From positions 1 through 60,645 of the forward strand of contig CACMQL010000008.1 of assembly GCA_902615835.1 (NCBI GenBank): a stretch of DNA of 60,645 nucleotides. The letters are read 5' to 3'. The DNA is from an uncultured Verrucomicrobiota bacterium (GTDB lineage Bacteria > Verrucomicrobiota > Verrucomicrobiia > Opitutales > Seribacteraceae). Made by a program: the position numbers and the translations under genes. The notes under the pieces were generated by a model, which saw only the letters and a list, made by a program, of their open reading frames with translations, was not told the DNA's origin and did no database searches. This document shows positions 27,914 to 35,505 of the stretch, in pieces. Each line of letters opens with the position of its first letter. Position 1 is the stretch's first letter.

Positions 27914-28714
27914 CTAGGAATCCGCCTTCCGGGGAGTTCGCGGAAAAAAGGAGGAAGTGGTCTTAACATAATTTTTGTATTCCTCTCCGCTGGCTTCCAG
28001 TTTACGGGCCTCGACGAAGGGAATCCCGGTGACTTTTACGAGAAATAGATAAAGGACGGGGGGAATGAGGAAGAGCCAGGGGCCACCGTCGGCAAAAAAA
28101 CCAAGCGGAATATAACCAAGCCATAGAATCCATTCAAAAAAGTAATTGGGATGCCTTGAATATTTCCATAGCCCGGTGTTGCATACTTCCTTCCGGCTGT
28201 CCTGATGTTTAAGTTTAAAGGCCCGCAATTGTTTATCCGCCAGGGTTACTCCAACAAAACCAGTGATCCAGATGATCAGACCGAGGTGGTCCCATATGCC
28301 AAGATCGCCCGGGTTTTGCACCAGGATTAAAAAGGGGGAAGCGAAAAGAACCACCCAGAAGGCTTGCACCTGAAAGAAAAAGAAAAAGCCCAGGTTAGCC
28401 TTTTTTCCGAGGTGCTCCCTCAGGTAGGCGTAGCGGGCATCCTCTGGTTTACCCCAACAGCGTCTGAGAAGATAGGTGCCCAAACGCAGTGACCATACCG
28501 CAAGAATTCCTTCCAGCACCGCAAGCCGGGCCGGATGGCACTGGTCTGATTGAATGACCAAAAAGCATAAACCGAGAACGCCGACCCCGTAAGCCCAGAG
28601 GACATCGACATAGGAGGTATTTTTAATAACCAGGGCAACCCCCCACCCAACAGCCATGACCACAGAAGCCCCCAACTGTCCGAATAAAAGAAGATCAAGC
28701 GTGCTCATGTTCAA
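27914..28714 (-). CDS. DUF1295 family membrane protein (steroid 5-alpha-reductase/ICMT-like)
   Basis: A 266-residue protein with six or seven membrane helices. The C-terminal motif NTGLWKYSRHPNYFFEW is typical of the DUF1295 and isoprenylcysteine-methyltransferase superfamily, where it binds NADPH or SAM; EEYKNYVKTTSSFFP closes the domain. It overlaps the DUF2878 gene upstream by 20 bp and lies 3 bp from the methyltransferase downstream, so it is tightly coupled in the lipid operon. A role as a lipid reductase is inferred. DUF1295 genes commonly sit beside cyclopropane synthase and FAD amine oxidase genes in light-stress clusters of Proteobacteria. Confidence 0.88.
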   Translation of the reverse strand: MNMSTLDLLLFGQLGASVVMAVGWGVALVIKNTSYVDVLWAYGVGVLGLCFLVIQSDQCHPARLAVLEGILAVWSLRLGTYLLRRCWGKPEDARYAYLREHLGKKANLGFFFFFQVQAFWVVLFASPFLILVQNPGDLGIWDHLGLIIWITGFVGVTLADKQLRAFKLKHQDSRKEVCNTGLWKYSRHPNYFFEWILWLGYIPLGFFADGGPWLFLIPPVLYLFLVKVTGIPFVEARKLEASGEEYKNYVKTTSSFFPRTPRKADS

Positions 28715-29231
28715 TAGTTGCTGGGAATTTCAGGTGGAGAAAGTGAAAGGCCAGTCCGGCAATCGCCCATTCCACGGCAATGCCCATGGCCGAGAACCAG
28801 GAATGGGTAAATTCGAGTACGCCCAATTGTTGTCCGGACCAATAGGCAATCACCCCGCCAAGGGCAAAACCGATGATCGAACGCATACTTTGATCAAGAA
28901 ACCAGGTAAATACGGGCCGTAACATGATGCCAAAACATACCCATAAGCTGATCATCCACAATGGATTACCCACGATGTTGGGGTAGGGGGGAAATTGTAA
29001 AAGATTAAGTTGCACCAGAGTGGCGTCCCCGAGGATCCCCAAAAAAAGACAAACCACTGCGAAGGGAAGGGAGTTGCGGAACCGTCCCGTCATCCAGGCC
29101 CTGCCACTGACCAACAAGATACCGATGTACGGAGATATTGCAGGAATGGGTGTTTTGATGGCAAGAACGCATAAGACCCAGGCTGCCTTAAAGATTAGAA
29201 TATCGAAGAGAAATGAAAACCTGGCATTCAT
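28695..29231 (-). CDS. DUF2878 family membrane protein
   Basis: A 178-residue protein with about five membrane helices. FKAAWVLCVLA, LGILGDATLVQLNLLQFP and GNPLWMISLWVCFGIML fit DUF2878, a family known mainly from Proteobacterial clusters with cfa, DUF1365 and an FAD amine oxidase. The start at 29231 forms an ATGA overlap with the cfa stop and has AAGGA nearby, so it is preferred over the upstream start at 29258. Function unknown; probably acts on or protects membrane lipid. Confidence 0.82.
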   Translation of the reverse strand: MNARFSFLFDILIFKAAWVLCVLAIKTPIPAISPYIGILLVSGRAWMTGRFRNSLPFAVVCLFLGILGDATLVQLNLLQFPPYPNIVGNPLWMISLWVCFGIMLRPVFTWFLDQSMRSIIGFALGGVIAYWSGQQLGVLEFTHSWFSAMGIAVEWAIAGLAFHFLHLKFPATIEHEHA

Positions 29232-30496
29232 GAGGGAAATCCTTTGGCCAATGTACATGCTGGTTTGGTCAGGAGGAGGTGTATGTCACCGGTGTATCCT
29301 TCTTCAAAACCCGCCTCGCAATAGCATAAATAATAAATCCAGGCCCGGCGGAACTGCTCATCATATCCGAGTTTGGCGATCCTGTCCTCATTTTCCAGAA
29401 AACGCAGGCGCCATTCCCGAAGAGTCCGGGCATAATGATAGCCGAAATCAAAAATATTGGTCGGGCGCAGGTCCGATTTCTGAACGACGGCTTCCACCAT
29501 GGCTGAGATGGAGGGAACATGACTGCCCGGAAATACGCGGGTACGAATATAATCAACTTCCTTACAATACTGGGAATATCGATGATCCGGCATGGTGATT
29601 GCCTGTATCATGGCGGCTCCATCGGGTCTTAGAAGATCAGCGATCTTGGAAAAATAGGTTGGCAGGTATTCGTGGCCGACCGCTTCGATCATCTCGATGG
29701 AAACCACGCGGTCAAAATGTCCGCTGAGATTGCGGTAATCCTGTTTTACGATGGAGATTCGATCCGCCATGCCCAGGTTTTCAACCCGATTACGGGCATA
29801 CTTGAATTGTTCGTCTGAAATGGTCGTGGCGGTAAGCTTGGCTCCGGTTCTTTGGGCAAGCCGGGCGGCAAAACCTCCCCAACCACACCCAATCTCAAGC
29901 ACCCGGTGGCCTGAATCAATTTTCAACTGATCAATAATACGGTCATACTTGGCAAGGGAAGCCTCTTCCAGAGTGGTTTTTTCACTTGCAAAGATTCCGC
30001 AGGAATAAGTCATGGTTGGGTCGAGCATCAACTTGTAAAAATCATTACCCAAATCGTAATGGAGGGAGATATTTTTACGGCTTCCCTGAATGGTGTTTTT
30101 TTGACTGAGAAGGTAGATCCACCGGGCACATTTATTTAAGAGGGTGGCCCAGCCACCTTCCATCCCGTCCATTACCTGCTTGTTTTGCAGAAAAAATCGG
30201 AAAAAACGGACGAGATCAGAGGAGTCCCAGTCACCAGCGGTATAGCTGTCGGCAACCCCGAGGGACCCTCCGAGGCAGGCCTTGCGAAAAAAGGCACTTC
30301 GATGAATCCGCAAATCAGCCTGTAAACCAACCCCATAGTCTTCGCCAAAGGTTTTTTGGCCGGATGAAAATTTGAGCTGAAGGCAGCCTTTTTCAGATAA
30401 CTTAAGTTGCCTGTAAAGTGCCTTTTCAAAAAAGCCCATGTTCCCTTCAGTATCTTTGGGATAGCCCACAAATTGATCTTCTGCCCGTTCAGTCAT
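29228..30496 (-). CDS. cfa: Cyclopropane-fatty-acyl-phospholipid synthase
   Basis: A 422-residue full-length Cfa that adds a methylene from SAM across the double bond of an unsaturated phospholipid acyl chain. An N-terminal lipid-binding domain (about 20-130, including VADSYTAGDWDS) is followed by ISLHYDLGNDFYKLML, MTYSCGIF, the SAM site VLEIGCGWGGFAARLA and VVSIEMIEAVGHEY. The desaturase in the same operon could supply its substrate. It overlaps DUF1365 upstream (8 bp) and DUF2878 downstream (4 bp). Confidence 0.94.
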   Translation of the reverse strand: MTERAEDQFVGYPKDTEGNMGFFEKALYRQLKLSEKGCLQLKFSSGQKTFGEDYGVGLQADLRIHRSAFFRKACLGGSLGVADSYTAGDWDSSDLVRFFRFFLQNKQVMDGMEGGWATLLNKCARWIYLLSQKNTIQGSRKNISLHYDLGNDFYKLMLDPTMTYSCGIFASEKTTLEEASLAKYDRIIDQLKIDSGHRVLEIGCGWGGFAARLAQRTGAKLTATTISDEQFKYARNRVENLGMADRISIVKQDYRNLSGHFDRVVSIEMIEAVGHEYLPTYFSKIADLLRPDGAAMIQAITMPDHRYSQYCKEVDYIRTRVFPGSHVPSISAMVEAVVQKSDLRPTNIFDFGYHYARTLREWRLRFLENEDRIAKLGYDEQFRRAWIYYLCYCEAGFEEGYTGDIHLLLTKPACTLAKGFPS

Positions 30497-31253
30497 GCGT
30501 AGCTTTCAAATGCTTGGGATGGGAAAAAAAAGGGCAACCTTTAAGGCGGAGTAGCAGGGCGTTCCAGTAAATGGCTGCCGACACTTTAACCGTCATGAAA
30601 GGGAACCGGAACAAGGCATAGGATAGGTTTTTGGAGGAGATGTCTTTTTGTTTCAAGTGTAAATGGGCAGAAAAGAAGTCTCGTTTGTTCTGCCGTAGAT
30701 ACATGTCCACCTTATTGGTTTCCCCGGGATTGAGGAATCTCCAGTCATATTCCACATCCATGCCAATGAAAGGGGAAACATGAAATTCCTTCCGAAATTC
30801 ATGCACACTTTTTCCTTTATTTTCTGAATCACCCCAATGAAAGCACCGAGCATATTTTTCACCCCAGGGCGTGTTGGTGATTTCCGCCATCACTGCACGG
30901 GGTTTTTTCAGATCATCCGCCCAGAGGTAGTAAAAAGTAACGGGGTTAAAACAATATCCAAAAGTACGGAGATGGGTCAGGATTGATACCCGTCCGGAGA
31001 TTTTTTCACCCAGTTGCTTACTCATGGTTTCGTGCACCGCCTGTTCCAGGGATTCAACTTCGGGTCGGTGATAATCAGATCTTTGAAAACTTCCGAGATT
31101 TGAACGATTGACGGACCAGAACCAATGATTACGGAAGAGAATCTTGAGTTCGTCGAGAAACAGATGAGCCATAAACAACTTGTAGCGGAGGTTGTGAACC
31201 TTGGGCGATTTTCGGTGATGGCTCACCTTTCCGAAATAAAGGCAACTATTCAT
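30489..31253 (-). CDS. DUF1365 family protein
   Basis: A 254-residue protein with the family start SCLYFGKVSHHRKSPKVHNLRYKLFM and the motifs SILTHLRTFGYCFNPVTFYY and WGEKYARCFHW. DUF1365 proteins are nearly always found between an FAD amine oxidase and a cyclopropane synthase, as here. The activity is undefined; a role in the same lipid modification is inferred from that conserved arrangement. Its start shares its last base with the amine-oxidase stop region at 31253. Confidence 0.92.
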   Translation of the reverse strand: MNSCLYFGKVSHHRKSPKVHNLRYKLFMAHLFLDELKILFRNHWFWSVNRSNLGSFQRSDYHRPEVESLEQAVHETMSKQLGEKISGRVSILTHLRTFGYCFNPVTFYYLWADDLKKPRAVMAEITNTPWGEKYARCFHWGDSENKGKSVHEFRKEFHVSPFIGMDVEYDWRFLNPGETNKVDMYLRQNKRDFFSAHLHLKQKDISSKNLSYALFRFPFMTVKVSAAIYWNALLLRLKGCPFFSHPKHLKATHD

Positions 31254-32488
31254 TAAAGCTCAGCCCCGAAAGCCTTGCAGACCCGCAGGCCGCTGGTAAG
31301 TCCGTCTTCATGAAAACCATAGCCCCAATAAGCGCCGCAAAGTGAAATTCCTTTTCTGCGAATAAAATTTGGATGGTTCGCCTGTGCTTCCCTGCGGCCA
31401 GGGTGGTAGGTGGGATGGGAATATTGAAACCTTGCGTGCTCCTTGCAGTTATCGATCTGATCATCTTGATTAAGGGACACACAGAATGGTTCCCGGGTGG
31501 GCAGGCTTTGCAGAATATTCATATCATAACTAACCAAGGCGCTCTCATGACCCGATCCGGGGAGGTAGGCGTTCCAACTGGCCCGGGCAGATTGTCTTTT
31601 GGGTAGAACGGAATCATCCGAATGCAGGGTTATGTTATTCTTTTCGTATGGAAATGCACGAAGCAGGCCCGTCTCTTCGGCATCAGGATGCTGCAGCAGC
31701 CGAAGGGACTGGTCCGCATGACAGGCCAGAATTACCTCATCAAATGATCGAGAGGAACCGTCGGGGAAATGCAGTTCCACTCCAGTTTTTGTCCGGTTGA
31801 CTTGCCGGACGGGGGAATCGAGTTTAAGCCTCCCTCCCAACTCTTGAACGATCACATCGACATAAGTCCTGGACCCGCCCTGAATAACCCTCCAGACCGG
31901 TCGGTTGTTAGCTTGGAGCATCTGATGATTTGAAAGAAAATCGGTAACGAATTCCATGGGGAATTTTCCAAAACGATCAATCGAACAAGACCAAAGTGCT
32001 GATCCGAGGGGAAGCAGGAAGGAATCGCGAAATCTTTTCCCCAGACGGTTGCGCTTGATGAAATGATCCACCGTTTCGTCGGGATTTGAAAGGTTTTCAG
32101 CAAGTTTATGAAACTTGAGAATATCCATGACCATACCCCAGTGGCCCGGACTGGTCAGGTTGCGGAAGTGCCCCAAAAGCCCCACAATGGATTCGCCACT
32201 GTATTCGATACCGGTATTTTCGGAACGTACCGAAAACCCCATGCGTGTTTGCTGAGAGACAACCTTGAGTTTTTCAAGCAAGCGAACAAAATTGGGGTAA
32301 TTTTCGCGATTGAAGACGATGAAGCCGGTGTCAACCTGAAAGATACCGGTCCGTCCCTTCGTTTGGACGGTGTTGACATGACCGCCTGGACGAGAATCAG
32401 ACTCAAATAGAGTGATTTCGTTTTCTTCGCCAAGCAGGTGGGCACAGATCAGTCCCGAGATTCCAGATCCAACGATTGCAATCCTCAT
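31253..32488 (-). CDS. FAD-dependent amine-oxidase-like protein (NAD(P)-binding Rossmann)
   Basis: A 411-residue flavoprotein. The N-terminus RIAIVGSGISGLICAHLLG, ESDSRPGGHVNTVQ and FQVDTGFIVFNRENYPNF bind FAD, and the C-terminal GISLCGAYWGYGFHEDGLTSG is the second FAD motif. It matches the FAD oxidases of DUF1365/Cfa light-stress clusters, where related proteins are implicated in oxidising methylated fatty acyl chains. It probably acts on membrane lipids. It lies 15 bp after the desaturase. Confidence 0.92.
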   Translation of the reverse strand: MRIAIVGSGISGLICAHLLGEENEITLFESDSRPGGHVNTVQTKGRTGIFQVDTGFIVFNRENYPNFVRLLEKLKVVSQQTRMGFSVRSENTGIEYSGESIVGLLGHFRNLTSPGHWGMVMDILKFHKLAENLSNPDETVDHFIKRNRLGKRFRDSFLLPLGSALWSCSIDRFGKFPMEFVTDFLSNHQMLQANNRPVWRVIQGGSRTYVDVIVQELGGRLKLDSPVRQVNRTKTGVELHFPDGSSRSFDEVILACHADQSLRLLQHPDAEETGLLRAFPYEKNNITLHSDDSVLPKRQSARASWNAYLPGSGHESALVSYDMNILQSLPTREPFCVSLNQDDQIDNCKEHARFQYSHPTYHPGRREAQANHPNFIRRKGISLCGAYWGYGFHEDGLTSGLRVCKAFGAEL

Positions 32489-32503
32489 CCGAGAATGAGG
32501 AAA

Positions 32504-33418
32504 TTACTGATCTTTTGCCTTTTCCTTGACCCAGGCGGGGACCGGACGAAGTTCGCTGACCAAACCGAAAAAAGACATCATTCGCAATACAGTATATGTC
32601 AGATCGTATTCCCCCTTGAAAAAACCCTGACGGGCAGAACCTGGAAAAAAATGGTGGTTGTTGTGCCAACCTTCACCGAATGTAAAAAGGGCTACCAAGG
32701 AATTGTTTCTGCTTTCGTCGCCGGTTTCGAACCTTTTCTTTCCCCACAAATGGGTGAGGGAATTGACCGCAAAAGTGGCATGGTATAAAAGGATGGTGGG
32801 AATTACAAATCCCCAGACAAAAGTCATCATACCATTCATCCCAGTCACCGTGCTGAACCAAGTCCATTCCCCTAATTGGTAGCATACTCCGCCCCAAATT
32901 ACCACGGGAATCCAATCATAACGGTTAATGAAACGAAGTTCGGGAAACTTAAGCCAGTCCGGAATTTCTTTCAGAAATGTGGGCACAGCATAATCGGTCA
33001 TAAACCATAAGGTGTGGCTCCAAAACAAACTATTTGTTTTGGGTGAGTGCATATCTTTATCAGTGTCAGAATGACGATGATGCCGCCGGTGATGTGCGGC
33101 CCACCAAAGAGGTCCTCTTTGAGCGGAACAACATGCAGTGAATGCCCCAAGGAACTGAACAATCCGGTTGGTCTTGAATGCCCGGTGTGAAAAATAACGG
33201 TGGTAAAACGCGGTGATGGCAAACATACGGACCGAATAGGAAATTATGCATACAAACAAACATGGCCAAACAAAAGGTTGCCAGAAAGAAAGTAAGAGCA
33301 ATCCGTGTATAATCAAATATGGAACGCAGCGGAACCACTCCACTTGTGCACCCGAATTGGGAGGTTCTGAGAAGGTCTCAGGAGGTGGGAGAACCCACTT
33401 GGCTATAGATTTTGACAT
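32504..33418 (-). CDS. Acyl-CoA/acyl-lipid delta-9-type fatty acid desaturase
   Basis: A 304-residue integral membrane di-iron enzyme. Three histidine boxes are visible: HRYFSH (residues 73-78), HHRRHH (109-114) and HNNHH (252-256). Hydrophobic helices lie near 33-70 and 165-215. It introduces a double bond in a saturated acyl chain, producing the substrate that Cfa-type enzymes need. It begins immediately after the sigma factor stop (TAAATG on the minus strand), so the two are translated from one message. Confidence 0.94.
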   Translation of the reverse strand: MSKSIAKWVLPPPETFSEPPNSGAQVEWFRCVPYLIIHGLLLLSFWQPFVWPCLFVCIISYSVRMFAITAFYHRYFSHRAFKTNRIVQFLGAFTACCSAQRGPLWWAAHHRRHHRHSDTDKDMHSPKTNSLFWSHTLWFMTDYAVPTFLKEIPDWLKFPELRFINRYDWIPVVIWGGVCYQLGEWTWFSTVTGMNGMMTFVWGFVIPTILLYHATFAVNSLTHLWGKKRFETGDESRNNSLVALFTFGEGWHNNHHFFPGSARQGFFKGEYDLTYTVLRMMSFFGLVSELRPVPAWVKEKAKDQ

Positions 33419-34363
33419 TTACGCGGCTGAATCCAAAATGAGTGAAAGTTCAAGAGGACTCATTTTGGTTTTACCACGTAATTCTTTTCCTACAAGCTTA
33501 TCTAGCTGACGAAAATCAAGTTTTCCACTCTGCATTAGAACTGCCCGCAATTTTCTTAGACCAAGAGCTTCCAATTGCCGAACTCGTTCACCCGATACAT
33601 TCAAGACATCTGCGATTTCGTCCAGCTTCATGGAATCATCTTGACCGATGCCAAATCTCATCGAAAGTACTTTTCTTTCGCGCTGGTCAAGAAAACTTAA
33701 GGCAACGGACATATCGTCCGAAAGAGAACCGTCTTCGCGGTAGGATTGATTGACCTCATCTTCGGCAGACATCATGTCAGAAAGTGTTTGGTTAGAATCT
33801 TCACCAAGTGGCTCATCCAAGGAAAGAGTGCTGGCAGGTGCGAACTTGACCCGGTTGGAAAGGTTGCGGTCCTTGCCCAAGATTTCATTTACCTCCGCAT
33901 CAGAAGGGGTTCTGCCAAGATCGACCTGTAATTGAGTCCGCACCAAATTTTCTTTACGTTTTCCTTGGGAAACATCATGCGGTACTGCGACCGCGCTTGA
34001 CATTTTACCGATCAAACGCTGAATACGTTGACGAATCCACCACGCAGCGTAGGTACTAAGTTTAATTCCTCTGGTATGATCAAACTTGTCAAGGGCCACA
34101 ACCAAACCGTGGATACCTTCCGCCATAATGTCTTCCATAGGGACGCAGGTTTGGCGAAATTTGAGGGCGATGGAAGCCACTAGACGAACATGTCTTTCAA
34201 TGAGTTCTTTACGTGCTTCATCACTGCCTTTAGACATTTTAATGAATAATTCGTCACACTCCTCTTTGGTAGGGGGTGCCATGCGTGAACGATCAGAGAT
34301 GAATCTACCTATCGGATCTAAGTTGCCGTCTTGGATAGTTGCGTGGGATTTAGTGTTTGCCAT
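33419..34363 (-). CDS. Sigma-70 family RNA polymerase sigma factor (group 2/3 type)
   Basis: A 314-residue sigma factor, first gene of the lipid operon. Region 2 spans about 45-118 (LIERHVRLVASIALKF, ILAEGIHG-like IMAEGIHGLVVALDKFD, STYAAWWIRQRI). Region 3 is about 125-190, and region 4 about 225-285 (LDQRERKVLSMRFG, LDEIADVLNVSGERVRQLE). The absence of region 1.1 and of the non-conserved insert, with regions 2-4 complete, makes it an alternative primary-like factor, not an ECF type. The frame extends to 34402; the ATG at 34363 (MANTKSH) is preferred. It probably transcribes its own operon and other genes here. Upstream lie CTAATAAG-type repeats. Confidence 0.92.
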   Translation of the reverse strand: MANTKSHATIQDGNLDPIGRFISDRSRMAPPTKEECDELFIKMSKGSDEARKELIERHVRLVASIALKFRQTCVPMEDIMAEGIHGLVVALDKFDHTRGIKLSTYAAWWIRQRIQRLIGKMSSAVAVPHDVSQGKRKENLVRTQLQVDLGRTPSDAEVNEILGKDRNLSNRVKFAPASTLSLDEPLGEDSNQTLSDMMSAEDEVNQSYREDGSLSDDMSVALSFLDQRERKVLSMRFGIGQDDSMKLDEIADVLNVSGERVRQLEALGLRKLRAVLMQSGKLDFRQLDKLVGKELRGKTKMSPLELSLILDSAA

Positions 34364-34402
34364 AACAGTTAATAGAACGAAAGGTTGTAATTCTAAGATC
34401 AC

Positions 34403-34444
34403 CTAATAGATGCTTATTAGAAAAATTTTTATGAGTCTTATTAG
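34403..34444. promoter_or_regulatory. CTAATAAG-type repeats in the divergent sigma/exonuclease promoter region
   Basis: CTAATA-6 bp-TATTAG (34403-34420) is a perfect dyad, and CTTATTAG occurs again at 34437-34444, 24 bp from its copy at 34413-34420. All lie between the sigma factor start (34363, minus) and the exonuclease start region (34450 or 34507, plus). This is a plausible operator for a dimeric regulator or a promoter element of an alternative sigma factor. Confidence 0.5.
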
Positions 34445-34449
34445 TTCAT

Positions 34450-35505
34450 GTGACCCTGTACCCGCTCAAGGGCTTCCCAAGTACCCTTATCACCCAAACA
34501 TTTTTTTTGAAAAACGAAGTTCTGGAATCAAGAATTCAAGGATTGTACTGTCCGGCGGGTGATTTTTTTATTGATCCCAGGGGAAATGTCCCCCGGGCCG
34601 TAGTCACGCATGCACACAGCGATCATGGCAGACCGGGACACGGCTCTTATCTTTGCTCTGATACCTGTGAACCCCTGCTAAAATTAAGAATTGGGCAGGA
34701 TTGCAGAATCGAAAGTCTTCCTTTTGGAAAGCAGATCAAGATTGGGGAAGCAATCGTTTCCTTTCATCCTGCCGGTCATATTCTGGGATCCGCTCAAATC
34801 CGGATTGAAGTGAGGGGAAAAGTATGGGTGGTTAGCGGGGACTACAAGCCACAAGCTGATCAGACTTGTGAAGCTTTCGAACTGGTAAAATGTCATGGAT
34901 ATGTGAGTGAGTGCACCTTTGGTCTTCCCGTTTACCGATGGCAGCCTGAACAAATGATTCATCAACAAATCAATCACTGGTGGGCAGAAAATGCCAGGGA
35001 TGGCCTGCCCTCCCTTCTTTTTGCATACTCCCTCGGCAAAGCTCAACGGATTTTGGCAGGACTGGATAACAATCTTGGTCAGGTTTTTGTACACGGTGCG
35101 GTTTATCCTTTTCTCGAGCACTACGAGAGGGCCGGTGCCAGACTACCTGCGGTTATCAAAGTGGAAAGAGGACAGGATCACGACTTTAATCAGGCAATGA
35201 TTATTGCCCCCCCTGCAGTTGAGGATTCGACCTGGACCCGTAAATTTCGGTCTGCCCGCAAGGGGTTTGCATCGGGGTGGATGGCTGTCCGCGGAGCCAG
35301 GAGGAGGAGAAACCTTGACCGTGGGTTCATCCTTTCCGATCATGCGGACTGGGATGGTCTGCTTGAGGTAATTAAAGCTACGGAAGCAGAGGAGATCAAG
35401 GTGACCCATGGAAACGGGGATGCTCTGACCCGCTATTTGCAGGAACAGGGCTCAAATTGCACGGTACTGGACGGCGCCGGAATCCGGGGAGAGGAGGAGG
35501 AATGA
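34450..35505 (+). CDS. Ligase-associated metallo-beta-lactamase/beta-CASP DNA exonuclease
   Basis: A beta-CASP nuclease of the type paired with ATP-dependent DNA ligases. GLYCPAGDFFIDP, the metal motif THAHSDHGRPGH, FHPAGHILGSAQIRI, VVSGDYKP, LLFAYSLGKAQRIL and LSDHADWDGL are present. It is expected to process DNA ends before ligation. The GTG at 34450 gives 351 residues; homologues begin close to residue 28, so TTG at 34507 is a realistic alternative. Its stop overlaps the ligase start (ATGA). The Lhr-type helicase that usually accompanies this pair is absent from the window. Confidence 0.88.
   Translation: MTLYPLKGFPSTLITQTFFLKNEVLESRIQGLYCPAGDFFIDPRGNVPRAVVTHAHSDHGRPGHGSYLCSDTCEPLLKLRIGQDCRIESLPFGKQIKIGEAIVSFHPAGHILGSAQIRIEVRGKVWVVSGDYKPQADQTCEAFELVKCHGYVSECTFGLPVYRWQPEQMIHQQINHWWAENARDGLPSLLFAYSLGKAQRILAGLDNNLGQVFVHGAVYPFLEHYERAGARLPAVIKVERGQDHDFNQAMIIAPPAVEDSTWTRKFRSARKGFASGWMAVRGARRRRNLDRGFILSDHADWDGLLEVIKATEAEEIKVTHGNGDALTRYLQEQGSNCTVLDGAGIRGEEEE
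35491..35500 (+). promoter_or_regulatory. Strong purine-rich ribosome binding site for DNA ligase
   Basis: GAGGAGGAGG lies just before the ATG at 35502, inside the end of the exonuclease gene. It decides the ligase start against the upstream in-frame start at 35457. Confidence 0.7.
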
